This document shows, one piece after another, positions 1 through 12,935 of a stretch of 64,000 bases of DNA. How positions within the stretch are numbered: the stretch's first letter is position 1; each line of letters starts with the position of its first letter. The position numbers and the translations under genes are program-made. Source of the stretch: Linyphia triangularis (Eukaryota; Arthropoda; Arachnida; Araneae; Linyphiidae). The DNA is taken from contig OZ021727.1 of the NCBI GenBank assembly GCA_963978545.1, positions 51,162,487-51,226,486 on the forward strand, read 5' to 3'. Under the pieces are notes generated by a model that was given only the letters and a program-made list of their open reading frames with translations, made no database searches and had not been told where the DNA came from.

Positions 1-2403
1 TTATTTTTAATAAGCATTTTTTAACTCTTTCTATATAGAGGAGGAATTGAGAATTGTTGTTTAAAAAGTATTTTGTTGATAACTGATGAAAGATAAATGT
101 TTTAAAATTCTGATGAAAATTTTTTGTAAGACTGTCGATGTTAAACTTCGAGTTGTACTACTCGGTGATCATTATGGGACATGATTATTTTTTGATGCTA
201 CAAATTTCTTTTTATATTTGTCGTCATGTTTTTATTCTCGTTAAAATTTTATTTAAATGTTTAAGAAAAATAATTTTGCCTGCTTCTCAATACTTATTGG
301 ATTTTATAGCGTATTTTTTAAAGGAATAATAATAAAAAAAAATTTGTAAGCCATTTCTCCTTTACTCTTAGTGACATTATTTCATTCTTGAAACAATTTA
401 AATATTGGTTAAAATTATTAATTTTCTTTATTAGAAAATAAAATTTAAATAATTTCAATACTAATCAGAAGATGCTTAATAAAATTTCTACTTTCTAAAA
501 CTACAAACTACTAACAATAAGTGAAAAAAATCACCATCTGCTCTCATTCAGATTTGATACAAATAAAGTGCAAAGAACAATTTAAAGGACATTCACATCT
601 TAGTAGAGACAGAAACTATGTATACTGGTTATAAAATATATAAAAATAACCCCAAATCTTTTAAGTTGTTAGATTAGTAAGCAATTAATAGCTAACTGAA
701 TTAATAATGAGTCAAAATATCTTCTACGTAGTCTTTTAATTTTTTTAATACTAAAATGCAATTAAATAAACATTCACGATAATCAAAATATATTCCTGAA
801 AATACAAATTAAATAGCAATGACAAAAAGCAGTATCAAAGTTTAATTTTAGAAATTATTAAATGACTAATATTTTAAGTTCTTAAATGTCATATCAGTAA
901 ATAATTATAAAATTAAAAATTATTTCAATAAAGAATATCGGACAAACCAGACAGAAGAGCCAAGTGAAGAAAATATATTAGAATCATGGATCTTATTTTG
1001 CCTTAGTAGTAGTAGAAGTAGAGGGAGATCATAGTTTCAGAGCTTCAGTTTGATAGTTAAAAGTTTTCGAAGTGATGTGCTCTTTTCGGAAAAAGAATTC
1101 CTCACTCGATGTTTTTAACGATCGGAAGCCCCCTCGTGGCAAAAAGAAAAACAAGTTGAGGGGGTCCTGAAATGACCGTGAGTATTCGTGGATTTAGCTT
1201 ATTTAGAGGATTTTAGAATCAAATTTGTGAGCAACGATTTTATTTTTTAACATTGTTTGGTTGATAAATTATGAGACATATTTATGCTTTTATCACAAAA
1301 TATTTGGAAAAAGTAGATTTTTCTACATGCAGTAAGATGCCACATAATCACTTGATTTAATAGAGGTTGCGCGATTTTAAATAAACTAGTCTTTTCTATC
1401 GGTGTTAGCAGAAACAGAGTAGTATTCTGTTTGTTTCTAAACAAGCTTTCTTTAACACAATTAATAGTTGTTAGAAATACAAAAAAAATTTCATTTGTTG
1501 TTTTAAATGAGTTTTGTTTGAATCTCCTTTTGAAATTCAGTAAAAAACTAATTTTTTAAAAGTCTGCATTTTATACTTATTTTGATTCGCATTAAATAAG
1601 TTTCACAGAACTGAATAGTATTCTATGATGTCATATAGTAGATCACTTTCAACAGATGCAATGCATCAATACTTAACAGTTACGTAAACTATTAAATAAC
1701 AATCTGTCTTTCATGTTCTTACGTAAACGCTTTAATCTTCATCGATATCAATTTGCTAGCTAAACAACAAACATTTGTATCCATAAGGGCAACAAATATT
1801 TATATGCATAGATTTTTTGCAGGATGCAGATTGCAACCAGAGAGGTGCAAGGCGGCTAAAGTTTTTGTTCTAATTTTGATTCTTTAAAAAACGTAATTGG
1901 ATTTCATATTAAAATATTAACTAATAGCTATACATTAATCTTCTGTTTATATGAATAAAAATCATATTTAATTTTCTGTTCAAATGAATAATTTAAAATT
2001 CTTATAATAATTCCTTTTTATCCTGTGAATTTACCAAATTTCTCGATTTATTTTAAATTGTCAAACGACAAGGGGTTGCAAATGTACCTCCTTGACTCAC
2101 CCTGGAAGTGCCCATGATTGTATTGATAGCAGCAAATTTATTTTGGGTATAAGTTATAAAAGTTTTTTTTATTTAAAAACCAGACTTTTAAAATCACTTT
2201 AGACACACGCATGTCATTGTATGGTTTAATTTTTTTGTATAGTTGGTCCAGTAGGGTAGTAAATCATGTGGGATGAACATTGAAACACTAGCTAATTATA
2301 GGTAACAACGCTCAATATATCCATTTCAAACCATCTTAAAACATAACATTAAAAACACTTCATATTCATAATATCAAGGAAAACATTTAAGTTAGTAGTT
2401 AAA
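1..2403. other. AT-rich intergenic sequence, no supported gene
   Basis: I see no gene here. ORFs are short, of the kind expected by chance in AT-rich DNA. A slightly GC-richer patch at about 1,100-1,190 ends in a donor-like 'ccgtgagt', but it has no partner acceptor or recognisable peptide. The rest is AT-rich with short homopolymers. Confidence 0.6.
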
Positions 2404-3162
2404 TTAGACGTGTGGAACGTCGCACAACTTTCAAATATACTTAATACTGATCATTGCACTGTATTTGCCATAGATTGATATAATTTACCATTGCAGTTTT
2501 AATATTTTCATTAATTTAAAAAATAAATAAAAAATGCCAAGTTTGGCAATGAATTATTGCACAGTTAAAAAAATAAAAAATAAATAAAAATAATAATAAT
2601 AATCACGCCAAAATGACGAATTTGGTGATATGCTTTTCGATAAATATTTTATTATCCTTTCTCGTAAGTTAAACAGAGAAAAAACAGTCACTGATGTGCG
2701 ATGCTCAAGACAAGAGAACTCTGTGTTAAAGACATTCGTTTTTCTTTCTTTGATGCCATTATCGCATTTGTCCGAGAATTTCGGAGATGGAGATGCTTAG
2801 AGCACCTTAAAAGGCACTACCACATCGATTTTAATCAAAATCGTTTGAGCCGTTTTTTGGCAAATTGCTGAACGTATAAATTTTTTAATGGCAGCTAATT
2901 TATGCGCATTTGCTGTTTGACCAAAACCTTGTTGAAAGGTCTCATGGCCATTATTAACCAGTACACAAAATTTGAACATCGTAGTTATGCTGACCACAGA
3001 CACGCATACACATAGACAGACATTTTTTCTAGATTACTTTTTTGAACTAGGGATGTTCCAAAACGTGGGTAAATGCCGGAAGAAGAAAAGAAAAAAAAAA
3101 AAAAAAAAAAAAACGAATTTAATACTTTTATTACTCTTTGTTAATATATGGGTAATTGAAGG
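2404..3162 (+). repeat. Dispersed repeat family A, copy 1
   Basis: This copy opens with a variant of the family start (gtgtggaacgtcgcacaact) and closes with 'atatgggtaattgaa'. Family landmarks in order are: the start motif, 'gcattaaaatttg'-like sequence, 'cattcgataaatattttatt', 'gagaactctgtgttaaag', 'tttcggagatgg', 'tttaatcaaaatcgttt', 'catggccat', and 'gggatgttccaaaa'. The same landmarks recur in order at about 48.6 kb, and reversed at about 13.5 and 34.9 kb. A short (A)n run lies near its end. No coding capacity is visible. It is a non-autonomous element of unassigned class whose outer ends share an inverted 'actttcaattac' core. Confidence 0.7.
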
Positions 3163-4050
3163 CTAAAAGGCCCTGCTATCAAAATTGTCTCTCAATAATT
3201 TAGAAAAGTAGTATAATCAAAACCTGCATCTGGTGCCACATCAAAACAAAAAGTATTGAATGATTTATTCTAACGCGTTTTTGAGCTGTTAAACTTTAAT
3301 AGTTCAAATTTTTTTAAATGCGGGTGATCGATTGATTGCAGGAATATGTCTGTGAACTCTGGAGGTATTACCATATATTTTGTACAAAACTAACCAACAT
3401 ATAACAAATAAATATGCTATGTTGACCAACACCAATCAATTTATAAAAGTATGTGTTATTTAATTATTGTTTTGTAATTGGATATTATGAAATAATAAAA
3501 TTTAAATTCACTGTTCCAAGTTTTTACTAAAATCCGAATTCCTCAACCAGAAAATTAAATTCTTCAACCTTAAAAAAATTGAAATACTTGAATTTCATCA
3601 CGTATGTCTTTCTATCTTATGTTCACTTAAATATAATGTATTTTCCGTCTCAATTTCAAATCGGTTCGATTAGTTTTACGGGAATCGGATTCTAATTGAA
3701 TCTTAATCGCATTCGGGACATTTCTCCAACTGAACAGCGATTATAAACGTGTTCTGAATGAAAGAGCGATGTTAAAATCCTGCATTCGAAAAAGGAATGG
3801 CAAGTCACATTAAGACCATTTCCGCAATTGGAAGCCATTTTATTTAAAATCGTTTGCATTCTAAGCCATTTTTCAGGCCAAAGTGAAGCACGACTGAAGA
3901 TTTGTACAGAGTTAGTGTTATCCTTAGATTTATTTCTTATTATACGCTTGACAAGGTTGGAAATGCAGTTGGAAAAGAAACTGGAAGTGAAACAGTTGAA
4001 GCGAATTTGAATGATCAGAGTCTGATACTTTTTTACCAAGAAAGAATGAT

Positions 4051-4090
<40 letters not shown>

Positions 4091-4860
4091 TTCAATTATA
4101 CTGTTCATGCAAACGGACATTATAAAGTCCGTTTGAACAGAATAACATGGATACGTAACATGCAACTTTTTTTTGGTTATCTGATGAAAAAATTAAATAT
4201 GCGTTTGTTATTGGCTTTATTGGAGAATTTGAAAATGTGAATATATTTTAACGGTGTTATATGGACTTCAACTGCATGCTCTGCACATTGTTATAAGGAA
4301 TGTGATTTTATCAATTGGCATTTTCTTTGACGAATCGCAAATCGCAACGCAGTTTTAATAACAAATTTGAGTGTTCACATTCCAATTGCCAACCACAATG
4401 CATGTTTAATTTTTCTCTGCGGATAACTGAGACGTCTTGTCGCCATCTATGGGTTTCATATATGGTTGCGTACACACCCACTACAAATAAATCGTGCCTA
4501 AATTTCGTTCCAAATTTTATTCCTTGTATGAACAAAAGTATTGTTTTATCTTTTGCGTATATTTTTTTTCTTTATACATTTAGGAAAAGTTAAATAAAAT
4601 TGATGATGTGTGTAATAAAGTTTACATTCAGGGGAAAAAACACCACGCTTTAATACAGTGGCTCGTGCACTACAGCCAGTGCAGCTGGGCTGCATCTAAA
4701 TTTAATAGTTCAAAACTAATATTATATATTTTACAGTTTTCTAAAATGATGATCCAATTTCTAAGGTATGCGGGGAAAAAATCCGACTTACAGCAAACTT
4801 CTTACTTCAATACTCAATTCACGAGGAAAAAGAAACATTTCCAATCAAAGGTGACCCAGC
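3163..4860. other. AT-rich spacer with a 35-nt poly(A) run
   Basis: No supported gene. It contains an uninterrupted A run at 4,053-4,087. Overlapping short ORFs on both strands at 3,690-4,890 look like chance openings: none has a recognisable domain, and one encodes a polyphenylalanine stretch from the homopolymer. Confidence 0.55.
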
Positions 4861-5010
4861 TCAAAACAACAGCCATGTGTTCCTGAAACGCGTTCCGGCT
4901 GCGACGTTGCTATGGTAAACATTAGAATCCAATAGAGCCTTGACTTCACGTAATGCATAGCGTGGCACCCAGATCAGCGATTTTCCGTCTTCGGCTGCCA
5001 ATGAGATTTT
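4861..5010 (-). CDS. Candidate terminal exon, product unknown
   Basis: On the minus strand an acceptor-like 'ttattttaaagcag' precedes an open phase-0 segment of 49 codons ending in TGA. The segment is clearly GC-richer than its surroundings. The peptide begins KISLAAEDGKSLIW and ends FRNTWLLF, with a mixed, non-repetitive composition that reads like real protein. I do not recognise the family. No upstream exon was identified, so it may be the last exon of a minus-strand gene, a pseudogene fragment, or a relic of a mobile element. Confidence 0.28.
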   Translation of the reverse strand, partial: KISLAAEDGKSLIWVPRYALREVKALLDSNVYHSNVAAGTRFRNTWLLF

Positions 5011-5498
5011 CTGCTTTAAAATAATTTCTAGATGAATATGTTAATGAGATTAGGTAATGAGTTCAAAATATTCAGTTTTATTTTCAGAACAAAATAGTAC
5101 TTCAAATTAATAAAATAACTCTCTAGCCTTCAAATGGTATCATTATCTTGCAAAATCGTGTTTTTGTCAATTAAAACTTCATTTAAACCGTGATAACTGA
5201 AGTTTGATATAATCTTTTTGAAAAAAGATTTGAGAATACAAATCTACATTAACTATTAGAAGTTTTAAACCTCAGTCGCAAAAGAAAATTAATTTTGCTA
5301 GATTTTTAAATGCAAAAGTTTTTAGAAAAATTGCGATTTTTTCTACTTTCAATGTTAAAAAAAATTCTTTTAAAAAACTATACTTTCTAGAAACTGGATG
5401 GAGTTTCATAAAATTAAGAATATTATTACAAACAGTTTCAACCATAATTTTTTTTTGCCCTATAAAATTCGAGTAATTACTGTCCAAATATATGTTAA
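5011..5498. other. AT-rich spacer, nothing recognised
   Basis: Low-complexity AT-rich sequence with no ORF or repeat that I can assign. Confidence 0.5.
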
Positions 5499-6706
5499 CT
5501 AACTAAATACCCGTGCTTCGCCACGAAATTTTACCATGTGTAATATTTTAGTCAGCTGTATGGCCATGCGTTGCGGAAATCCGTCATTGGTGTATAGACC
5601 CCAATTTCTGGCGCTTCGCTCGTAGGAAGGTTCATCGCAACGCAAAATCGAGCTCGCTTCTTTCGCTGAAAAAGTCATTGACACATAAGCACAGGCTTAC
5701 TTAACTAGTTGAAAGGTTCATTGCTATGCAAACATGAACTCGCTTTGCTTGATGAATGGTTTATTGCAGCGTAAGCATAAGGTCGCTTCACACACTAAAA
5801 ACTAATTGCTACGTAAAGCCTTAATATTAGAAGCTCCTCCCTTGTCGAGAAACAATAAAAAATTCCCCTTTAATAACTATAATACAACACCCCTTTAAGA
5901 GTATTTTTACAAGTGATGTTTGTAAAAAGCAAAATTAGAAGGACAAAAATACGTATGTTGAAACTTTCAGAGCTCTAGGCCTATTAGAAGTAGCTTTTTG
6001 TGAAAATATTAATTAAAAATTCATTAAAAAACAAATTAAAGATTAATTTTTTGTTAAAAGTCCAATTAGAAGACTAAAACTATTTGTGTTGAAAATTTCA
6101 GAAATATTGCCCAGATAGAAATCGTTTTGTAAAATATTTGTTAATTAATTAATTAAAAAACAAATAAAATTTCAAAATTCTTTTTTTCAAAAGTTCAATT
6201 TGAAGGCCAAAATTACTTATGTTGAAAATTTTAAAGATGATAGTTTTAGCCTTTTAATTAGACTTAAAAAAACAGAATATTAAATTTTTATTTATTTATT
6301 TTTTAATTAATTTTTAATTAATTTTTTTAATTATTTTTTGTTAATTAATTAATAAATATTTTACAAAATGATTTCTAATAAAAATTAATTATTAAATAAC
6401 TAATTGAAATTTTAACATTCTGTTTGTTAAAAGTTCAATTAGAAGGCTATAACTACTTATGTTGAAAATTTCAGAGCTGTATCTCTATTTGAAGTCACTT
6501 TGTAAAAAATAAATTAATTAAAAAAAATAATTAAAAAAGAAATAATTAAAAATTTTACATTTTGTTTGACATACATAAAATTAGAAAGCCAAAATTGCTT
6601 CAGTTGAAAATTTCAGAGCTCTACTTCAATTTTAAGTAAGTTTCTATAAATCCACAAACAGACAGACACACACACAGCTTGTTTTATTATTATACATTAT
6701 AACGAG
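5499..6706 (+). repeat. Dispersed repeat family B, longest copy
   Basis: It starts with 'taaatacccgtgcttcgcc' and ends with 'cagacagacacacacacagc' followed by 'ttgttttattattatac'. The middle (about 5,930-6,650) is a run of loose tandem units. Each has a core like 'aaaattagaaggccaaaa', then 'cttatgttgaaaatttcaga', then a 'gaagt.actttgtaaaa' block and AT-rich filler. Related units recur at 9.0-9.6 kb, a related tail at about 12.9 kb, and an inverted head at about 13.5 kb. I see no coding potential, and the class of element is not determined. Confidence 0.65.
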
Positions 6707-7834
6707 TTAAATGTTAATTAATTGATTAATTTTTGAATAAAACTGAAATTTTTTAGTTTAAACGTTATTACTAGTTATGTACTTTTAAGTGCAAAAAAAA
6801 ATTGGATTTTTAAAGCGATAATTTAAAAAAAAATTTCAAGCGTGATTGTACATGATAGTGGAAAGTGTGTGTGTGGTTGGGGGATGCGGGGTTGATTGGT
6901 TGTTGGGAAGTCGCATGTTTTCGGCTGCACTAACATTTTCAAAAACTGGCCGCCATTGCTTTAATAACTCTTAAAAATGTATTGACACTATGAACGAAGT
7001 TGCTGACGAAAAACTAACAGCAAAAGGTTCCATATTAATCTGACTCTTAATATAACATAACAGTGCATAATAAAAAGATTATGCTAAAAAGAGTAACTTG
7101 TGAGGATATTGATTTATGTCCTTCAATGATATCAAATTATTGAGTAAACGTTATAAAAAGAAAGCCTACCAATGTTGTCAGGTTCTTTCAGTAGTTTAAT
7201 GTAAGAAAAACTTAAAACTATGATTTTGGAAATCGTCCTTTAATAATATAGTGTGCATTATTTTGAAACTATATTATGAATTTAAATTGAACTATTCATA
7301 ACAGCCGATGCCTAATCAATCAAAATTGACAAAGATGGGTGAAAATAAGATTTAGATTAGAAAATTAAGATTTGTAAGAAAATGACATGTGATTTAATAA
7401 AATTTTTGTCTTACTTAACTTTAACGTTTAAATTTAAAAAAATACATAATGTGGAGGATAGTTTAGTTGTCCTACTTCTGGTCTAGTTTATATAAATTTC
7501 TAGAAGTTAGTTACTAGTTGACCAGATGAAGAAAATTTCAAGTTTTACGGAGAGCCGATGGCCAAATTTCGCAAAATATTTTCCTCAATAGGGCTTAAGG
7601 GCATACCAATTCGGCGTTTCCCTTTGCATTTTATGACAAAAATGATTATTTCCTTGCATTTTTTACCAATAAAACGTTATGAAAATAGTTTCTATTTTGA
7701 GAATATTACCAGCAAAAAATATTATTAAAAATATATTTATTAGTATATATTAATTAGTAAAAAAAATCGAAATGGTAGTCTAACCATTAAACACTCAGTT
7801 TGATTTTCCTATTCCTTATTCTCATTTATTTATT

Positions 7835-7870
<36 letters not shown>

Positions 7871-8702
7871 CTTTGAAAATAAAACGTTGTAATAACTTAA
7901 TTCGAATGTTTTATATCATTAGGTTGAAAAAACGGGATAAATTTGTGGCATCATTCTGTTATTTCAAGGAATATCGTAAAATCAAAGTGTATCATATCTA
8001 TAATTCTAAATAACTTTTATAAAGTACTTTCCGTCGGCCATTTTTTAGCAAAAAAACAACAAAAAAAGCTAGCTTTTGTCCAGTTATATTTTATTGCTTT
8101 ATTTCTCTCATTTTTACAATAATAATGCGAAATAAGCATTCTGCAAACTTTTCGTTACTTCAGGACATTCGATGAAACTTTTCCTCCTAAACTTCTATTG
8201 ATTTATATCGTTACATCATTGAGGTTGAGGGGTGTAGGGCTGTAGGCGTAGTTTAGGAGCACTTTATACCTCCTTTATCAATATCCATTCGTAAAAATTG
8301 ATTGCTGTTTACACTCGTCCAATGAAAATTGCTTCAACGTTGAATGCAAATCTTTCATTTAATAAAAGATTTTTCAATATCAGAAAAGTATAATTAATGC
8401 AGAAATATACTACTGCCTTTCAAAACAAAGTCCCTAAAATTATAAAACTTTTACTGATGCCTTGAAGCGTATGAGGTTAGTGAAGTGTTAGTTCAGATGT
8501 CGACCTCGTAATAATGTATCGATTTAACTAAGAAAACTCAAAAGATACTGCAACGCATTGTAAGAAAGGAAACGAAACAATGTTTCCTACAATATGGAAT
8601 TCAGTGTAAATAAAACATTTTGAATTAAAGTGCATTCTTCTCAAAATTTAAGTCCCAATTGAGATTTTGCAATCAACAACAATGAATAGTTTATTGAAGG
8701 GG

Positions 8703-8734
<32 letters not shown>

Positions 8735-8989
8735 TTTGTGTCCTTAAAACAGACATTCTTGATTATGTGTAGAATCTTAATACTCAATAAAAACAGGTTT
8801 AGGTTTTTTTTCTTTTGAATTTATGATATTAGTGTGGTTTATACATTACACATTATAGAGAAGGATAATTTGTTCGCTTTTTTAACGTGGATGTATCGTT
8901 AAATATTAATCGATTGTATTCAATCCCTTTAAAAAATATGGTAAAACAATTTTACCATTAAATTGCGTCTCAGCTGCGTTATTTATAAT
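6707..8989. other. AT-rich spacer with two poly(A) runs
   Basis: No supported gene. It contains A runs at 7,840-7,867 and 8,703-8,730 and a GT-rich patch at about 6,860-6,900. Confidence 0.55.
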
Positions 8990-9610
8990 TTTTATTACAC
9001 TGAGTTATTTATTATTTGTTAATTATTAAACTATTGATTTTAAAAATTTCAGAGCCCTATGTTTATTGGAAGTCACTTAAGAAAATAAATAAAAAACTAA
9101 TTAAAATGTTAACATTTTGTTTGTGAAAATCAAAATTAGAAGGTCTAAATTGCTTATTTTAAAATTGCAATCTACTCCTATCGTAAATCCCTTTGTGAAA
9201 TAATTAAAAAAAAAAAAAAAAAATGTAATATTCTGTTTGTGCGAATCAAAATTAGAAGACCAAAACTACTTATGTTTAAAATTTCAGATTTCTATGTTTA
9301 TTGGAAGTTACTTTCTAGAAAAAAATAAAATAAATATGAAGTAAATATAAAATAAAATAAATAAATATAAAATAAATAAATATAAAATAAAATAAATAAA
9401 TATAAAATAAATAAATACAAAATAAATAAATATAAAATAAAATAAATAAATAAATAAATATAAAATAAAATAAAATAAAATAAAATAAAATAAAATAAAT
9501 AAAAAACTAATTAAAATTTTAAGATTCGACTTATCAAAAATCAATGTAGTAGGCCAATATTATTTAAGTAGAAAAATTCAGAGTTCTTCACCGATTGGAA
9601 GTTGCTTTCT
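8990..9610 (+). repeat. Family B partial copy with ATAAA-rich expansion
   Basis: At least three units of the family B core ('aaaattagaaggtctaaa', 'aaaattagaagaccaaaact', and a decayed third at about 9,540) lie in the same orientation as the long copy. The spacer at 9,320-9,505 has expanded into an irregular (ATAAA)/(TAAA) low-complexity tract. The head and tail motifs of the family are missing here. Confidence 0.6.
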
Positions 9611-9914
9611 ATATCTGGACACATGCACGTAGCCAAGGGGGGGGGGGATATGGGGATATATCCGCCCACTTGAATTTTTAAATAGTAGAAAATTTAAAAT
9701 CAAAATAAAATTAACCAATCCCCCCTAATTTTCATAGTAAAATGTAGTGAAATTGTCCGCTTATGTTGAGGATCCTTCGTTATCGGGGAAACTTTCCAGG
9801 AATTGGATCTGAAAAACATCCCCCCCCCCTCTCTCTCTCTTTTTTTTTTTTGGCGGACAATCCTATCCGCAGTTTTCTCCCTCTCTGTCTGTTGCCTAAA
9901 GGCAATTAGTGGTA
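9611..9914. other. Spacer with G and C homopolymers
   Basis: It contains an 11-12 nt G run near 9,640 and, about 180 bases on, a C run, (TC)n and T run near 9,821-9,850. The G-run context 'cacgtagccaaggggg' resembles, in inverted form, 'tcctagctacacccatg' near 12,870. This may be the decayed end of a DNA transposon, but I could not define both termini. Confidence 0.4.
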
Positions 9915-11778
9915 CAGTAACAAAAAAAAATCAAAAAAAAAATCAGAACGATGGCTATATCTTTTGTTCTAATTGTTGAAATAACAAACAAAAGGTACCG
10001 TTGTAAATCGTGGAAGGTTTTTAATAATTGTATGCAGTTTTTTTTTTATCATGAGGGGTCATCTACCTATTAAAACAGAACCAAACTTTAAAAAGTTCAA
10101 TAGCAACCTCATAATATTATTCCATATTTGGATTCAGCATTAAAAAAAGAATGCGAAATACAAAAATTCGTAATTTTCTAATGAATGGTTTGTAATTTAA
10201 ATGATAAAACGGAAATGATAAATTAATGTTAAATAAAAAAGTTGGTTTTTTGGCCATAAATACTTAAATAATTGATATATTTCAGTAATTTTTTTTTTAA
10301 AAGATAGTTTGTAAATGGCCAAACCTAAGTTGCAATAAACTTTTGTATCAATTTCTTTTTTAATAATTAATTATTAATTAATAAACAATTAAATTTTTTT
10401 TTTTGAATAGAAACATATATTTTTTTTTTGCTTTCATTAGATTCACCATGGTCTGAAACCCCACCACCATTTTTTTCTTTTCATTTTGACTTTTAGTTCT
10501 CGATTTTTTAGCGAAAATGTAAAAAACGCTCACTTTAAGGGACCGTATAGTAGACGACTTTTGAAAACTATCAAAGATTAATTCAAGGTAAACTAGAGGT
10601 GTGGAAAATCGCACAACATTCAATTATCGTAAAATAGGGTGAATAGCAACAGCGGGGTGAATCGGAACAGAATTTCTTGAGATTACAAAAAAATAAATAT
10701 ATTATTTTATACAAACAAAGCAGTTTTATTTTTTGTATATATATTTTTAATCAGTCTAACGTGTTTGGAATCGTGGAACACATGTTTTGTGTGGTTTTCA
10801 ACAGTGTCCTTTTTTTTAAAAAAAAATTTACTTCCTTAAATTACATTTATTTAAAACCACATTTTTTAAGCAATTTCAATAAGTTATCCTTTAAAAATTT
10901 TACTGAATCAGGTGATTTTTTCATTTTATAAATAATTTCAACGATCAAGTTACATTTGTATTTACAGTGAAATGTTTCTGTAAAATAATTACACTTTGCT
11001 GAATACTGTTTACTAATGCCTACATTTTATATTTATTAGTATTAGTATAGTAGTATACGCACATCTTTAACGTTGTAAAAAAATTATATTACTTTTGCGT
11101 TTACTTGCTATTTTTGTATTAATCTTAAACATGTCACTATAAATCCAAGTAGTTTCTTTGCAATTTTAGAATATTCGTATTTTATAACTGTTATACTTTT
11201 GCAATTACAGTTTTCGATATTTTATTTATTCCGTGTAAAAAATGCACATCTTTAAAGTTGTAAATAAATTATATTACTTTTGCGTTTACTTGCTATTTTT
11301 GTATTAATCTTAAACATGTCCCTATAAATCCAAGTAGTTTCTTTGCAATTTTAGAATATTTGTATTTTATAACGTCGTGAAACGCCTCACTGACCGTTCG
11401 ATTTCTCCCTCTGTGAAGTAGAACCTTAAAAATACCTTTCGTTTTATGGAAATTCTCCCTGAAGATCGGTCAAAAAATGGTCGAAACATTTTCGCTCATA
11501 AGTGACGTGTTTTTCAACATAATGCATTGAAATTTGGTATATGTAGTAAATGATGTATTCTGAATCGAATGAAATGATAAAAAATAAGGGTTCGTATTGA
11601 AATTTTCGAAGATAGCGTTACTTTTACTTAGTAAACGGTCCCTCAAGAAAAAGAAATTGCATCAGATATATAGAAAATCGTATGCAAAACATTTTGGGGC
11701 AAACCGTAAGATTCTACGATAATTAGAACCGAAGATATAGCCATCGTTCTGTTTTTTTTTTTGGGGGGGGGGGTACTG
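9915..11778 (+). mobile_element. Tc1/mariner-like non-autonomous element, copy 1
   Basis: The ends are TA|CAGTAACAAAA on the left and GGTACTG|TA on the right, that is, CAGT-type termini with TA target duplications as in the Tc1/mariner superfamily. The inverted repeats extend at least 70 bases and include a perfect 20-bp match: 'cagaacgatggctatatctt' near 9,943 and its reverse complement near 11,730. The 1.86 kb interior has no transposase ORF. It contains a family A fragment at 10,591-10,630 and a 130-bp tandem duplication. A second diverged copy sits at 30,191-31,814. Strand is arbitrary. Confidence 0.7.
11059..11373. repeat. Two 130-bp near-identical direct repeats
   Basis: Segments 11,059-11,188 and 11,244-11,373 are both 130 bases long and differ at only about four positions. 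Both start 'gcacatcttta' and end 'tttgtattttataac' or the near-identical variant. The period is 185 bases. The low divergence indicates a duplication much younger than the surrounding element. The second Tc1/mariner-like copy does not show it. Confidence 0.85.
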
Positions 11779-12699
11779 TACAATGCCATTTCTGTCTGGG
11801 TTTGACACTTGACCACATATTGACCTCTGACCTGATTCAGAAAGTTCCTGACCGACAGTTGCATATTTTCCTACAGAAAGTGCAGTACTGCGAGTTGCGT
11901 AATGTGTTGCATTGCACTCCAGGCTTTGCTTGGAAAACTAGCTATATTCTTAATATTAAAGTTAGTGACAATTTTTTTATTTTAACAAAGAACACGACAC
12001 TGTGTTAGTTAAATCCTTCATAAAAAAAAAGTAATGATCCATTTAAAATATGCATCATCGTTGCAAGTAATGGGAAAATAGCATTGAATATCAATTTTAA
12101 GTACTAGCTTATTGGAAAAGAAAACAGAACACAGAACTAATATTTGTTCAATATAAGAAATTATTTTATTCATCTTTGGGGCTTCAATTTTTTTCACAGC
12201 TCCTTTTTAAAGCATGCATGAACATTACTGTTGTACAACAGGTTTTGTAGCTTTGTGTAAACTCGATATAGCTTTTGATCAAAGATAAGTTTGCCGTGGG
12301 CCTCGCAAACTCTAAAACCACACTGTGACTATGAATGAGGATATTGAATTATTTAGTTCTACCTATTCTTAATGCATATACCTTTCTCATCTACAAAATG
12401 GATAGTAAACGGTTGTAATCGGCAACATTGTCTATTACATTTGTCACTGCGGAAAGGTCCTTCTAATCTCTAAGGCAATTGAAAAATTACCTGAGAAATT
12501 CTACTTCTAAATGTTTTGGAATTCATATCCATCCATAGAGAAATTGACATTGACTAAGAAGTCCTTAGTAAACTTTCCAAAAAGCCTCAACAGTTAGGTT
12601 TTCTATTATGAATTACGAGGCAAAATATATGTTTAACTTAATTTTCTGAAAATTTTATGAGTGGAGTTAATTAATAAAATTTATATTTTTTTATTTACT
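11779..12699. other. Spacer, nothing recognised
   Basis: AT-rich sequence with a moderately GC-richer patch at 11,800-11,950. Its short ORFs have no recognisable domain. Confidence 0.5.
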
Positions 12700-12935
12700 A
12701 AGAAATTATATGTTGCTAAATAGTGACGAAGATTTAACTGACTAATTAATTAATGATCTAAGTAATTAAGGATATTTAATTTAAGAGTACTATCTTCGAG
12801 TTTTATATATACCTTTATTACAAACAATTCTTGAATATTGGGGAGCATATCCTCCCTCCGAAAAAAAATCCTAGCTACACCCATGTCCGGACAGACAGAT
12901 ACACAGATTCTTTGTTTTATTATTATAGATTTCTG
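12700..12935 (+). repeat. Family B tail fragment
   Basis: It ends in 'ggacagacagatacacag' and 'ttgttttattattatag', matching the 3' end of the long family B copy at 6.66-6.70 kb. The preceding sequence 'cctagctacacccatgtcc' is not in the long copy and suggests a junction with another element. Confidence 0.55.

Noticed and set aside
1090..1190. GC-richer patch ending in a donor-like gtgagt
   Set aside because: Too short, no acceptor, no domain.
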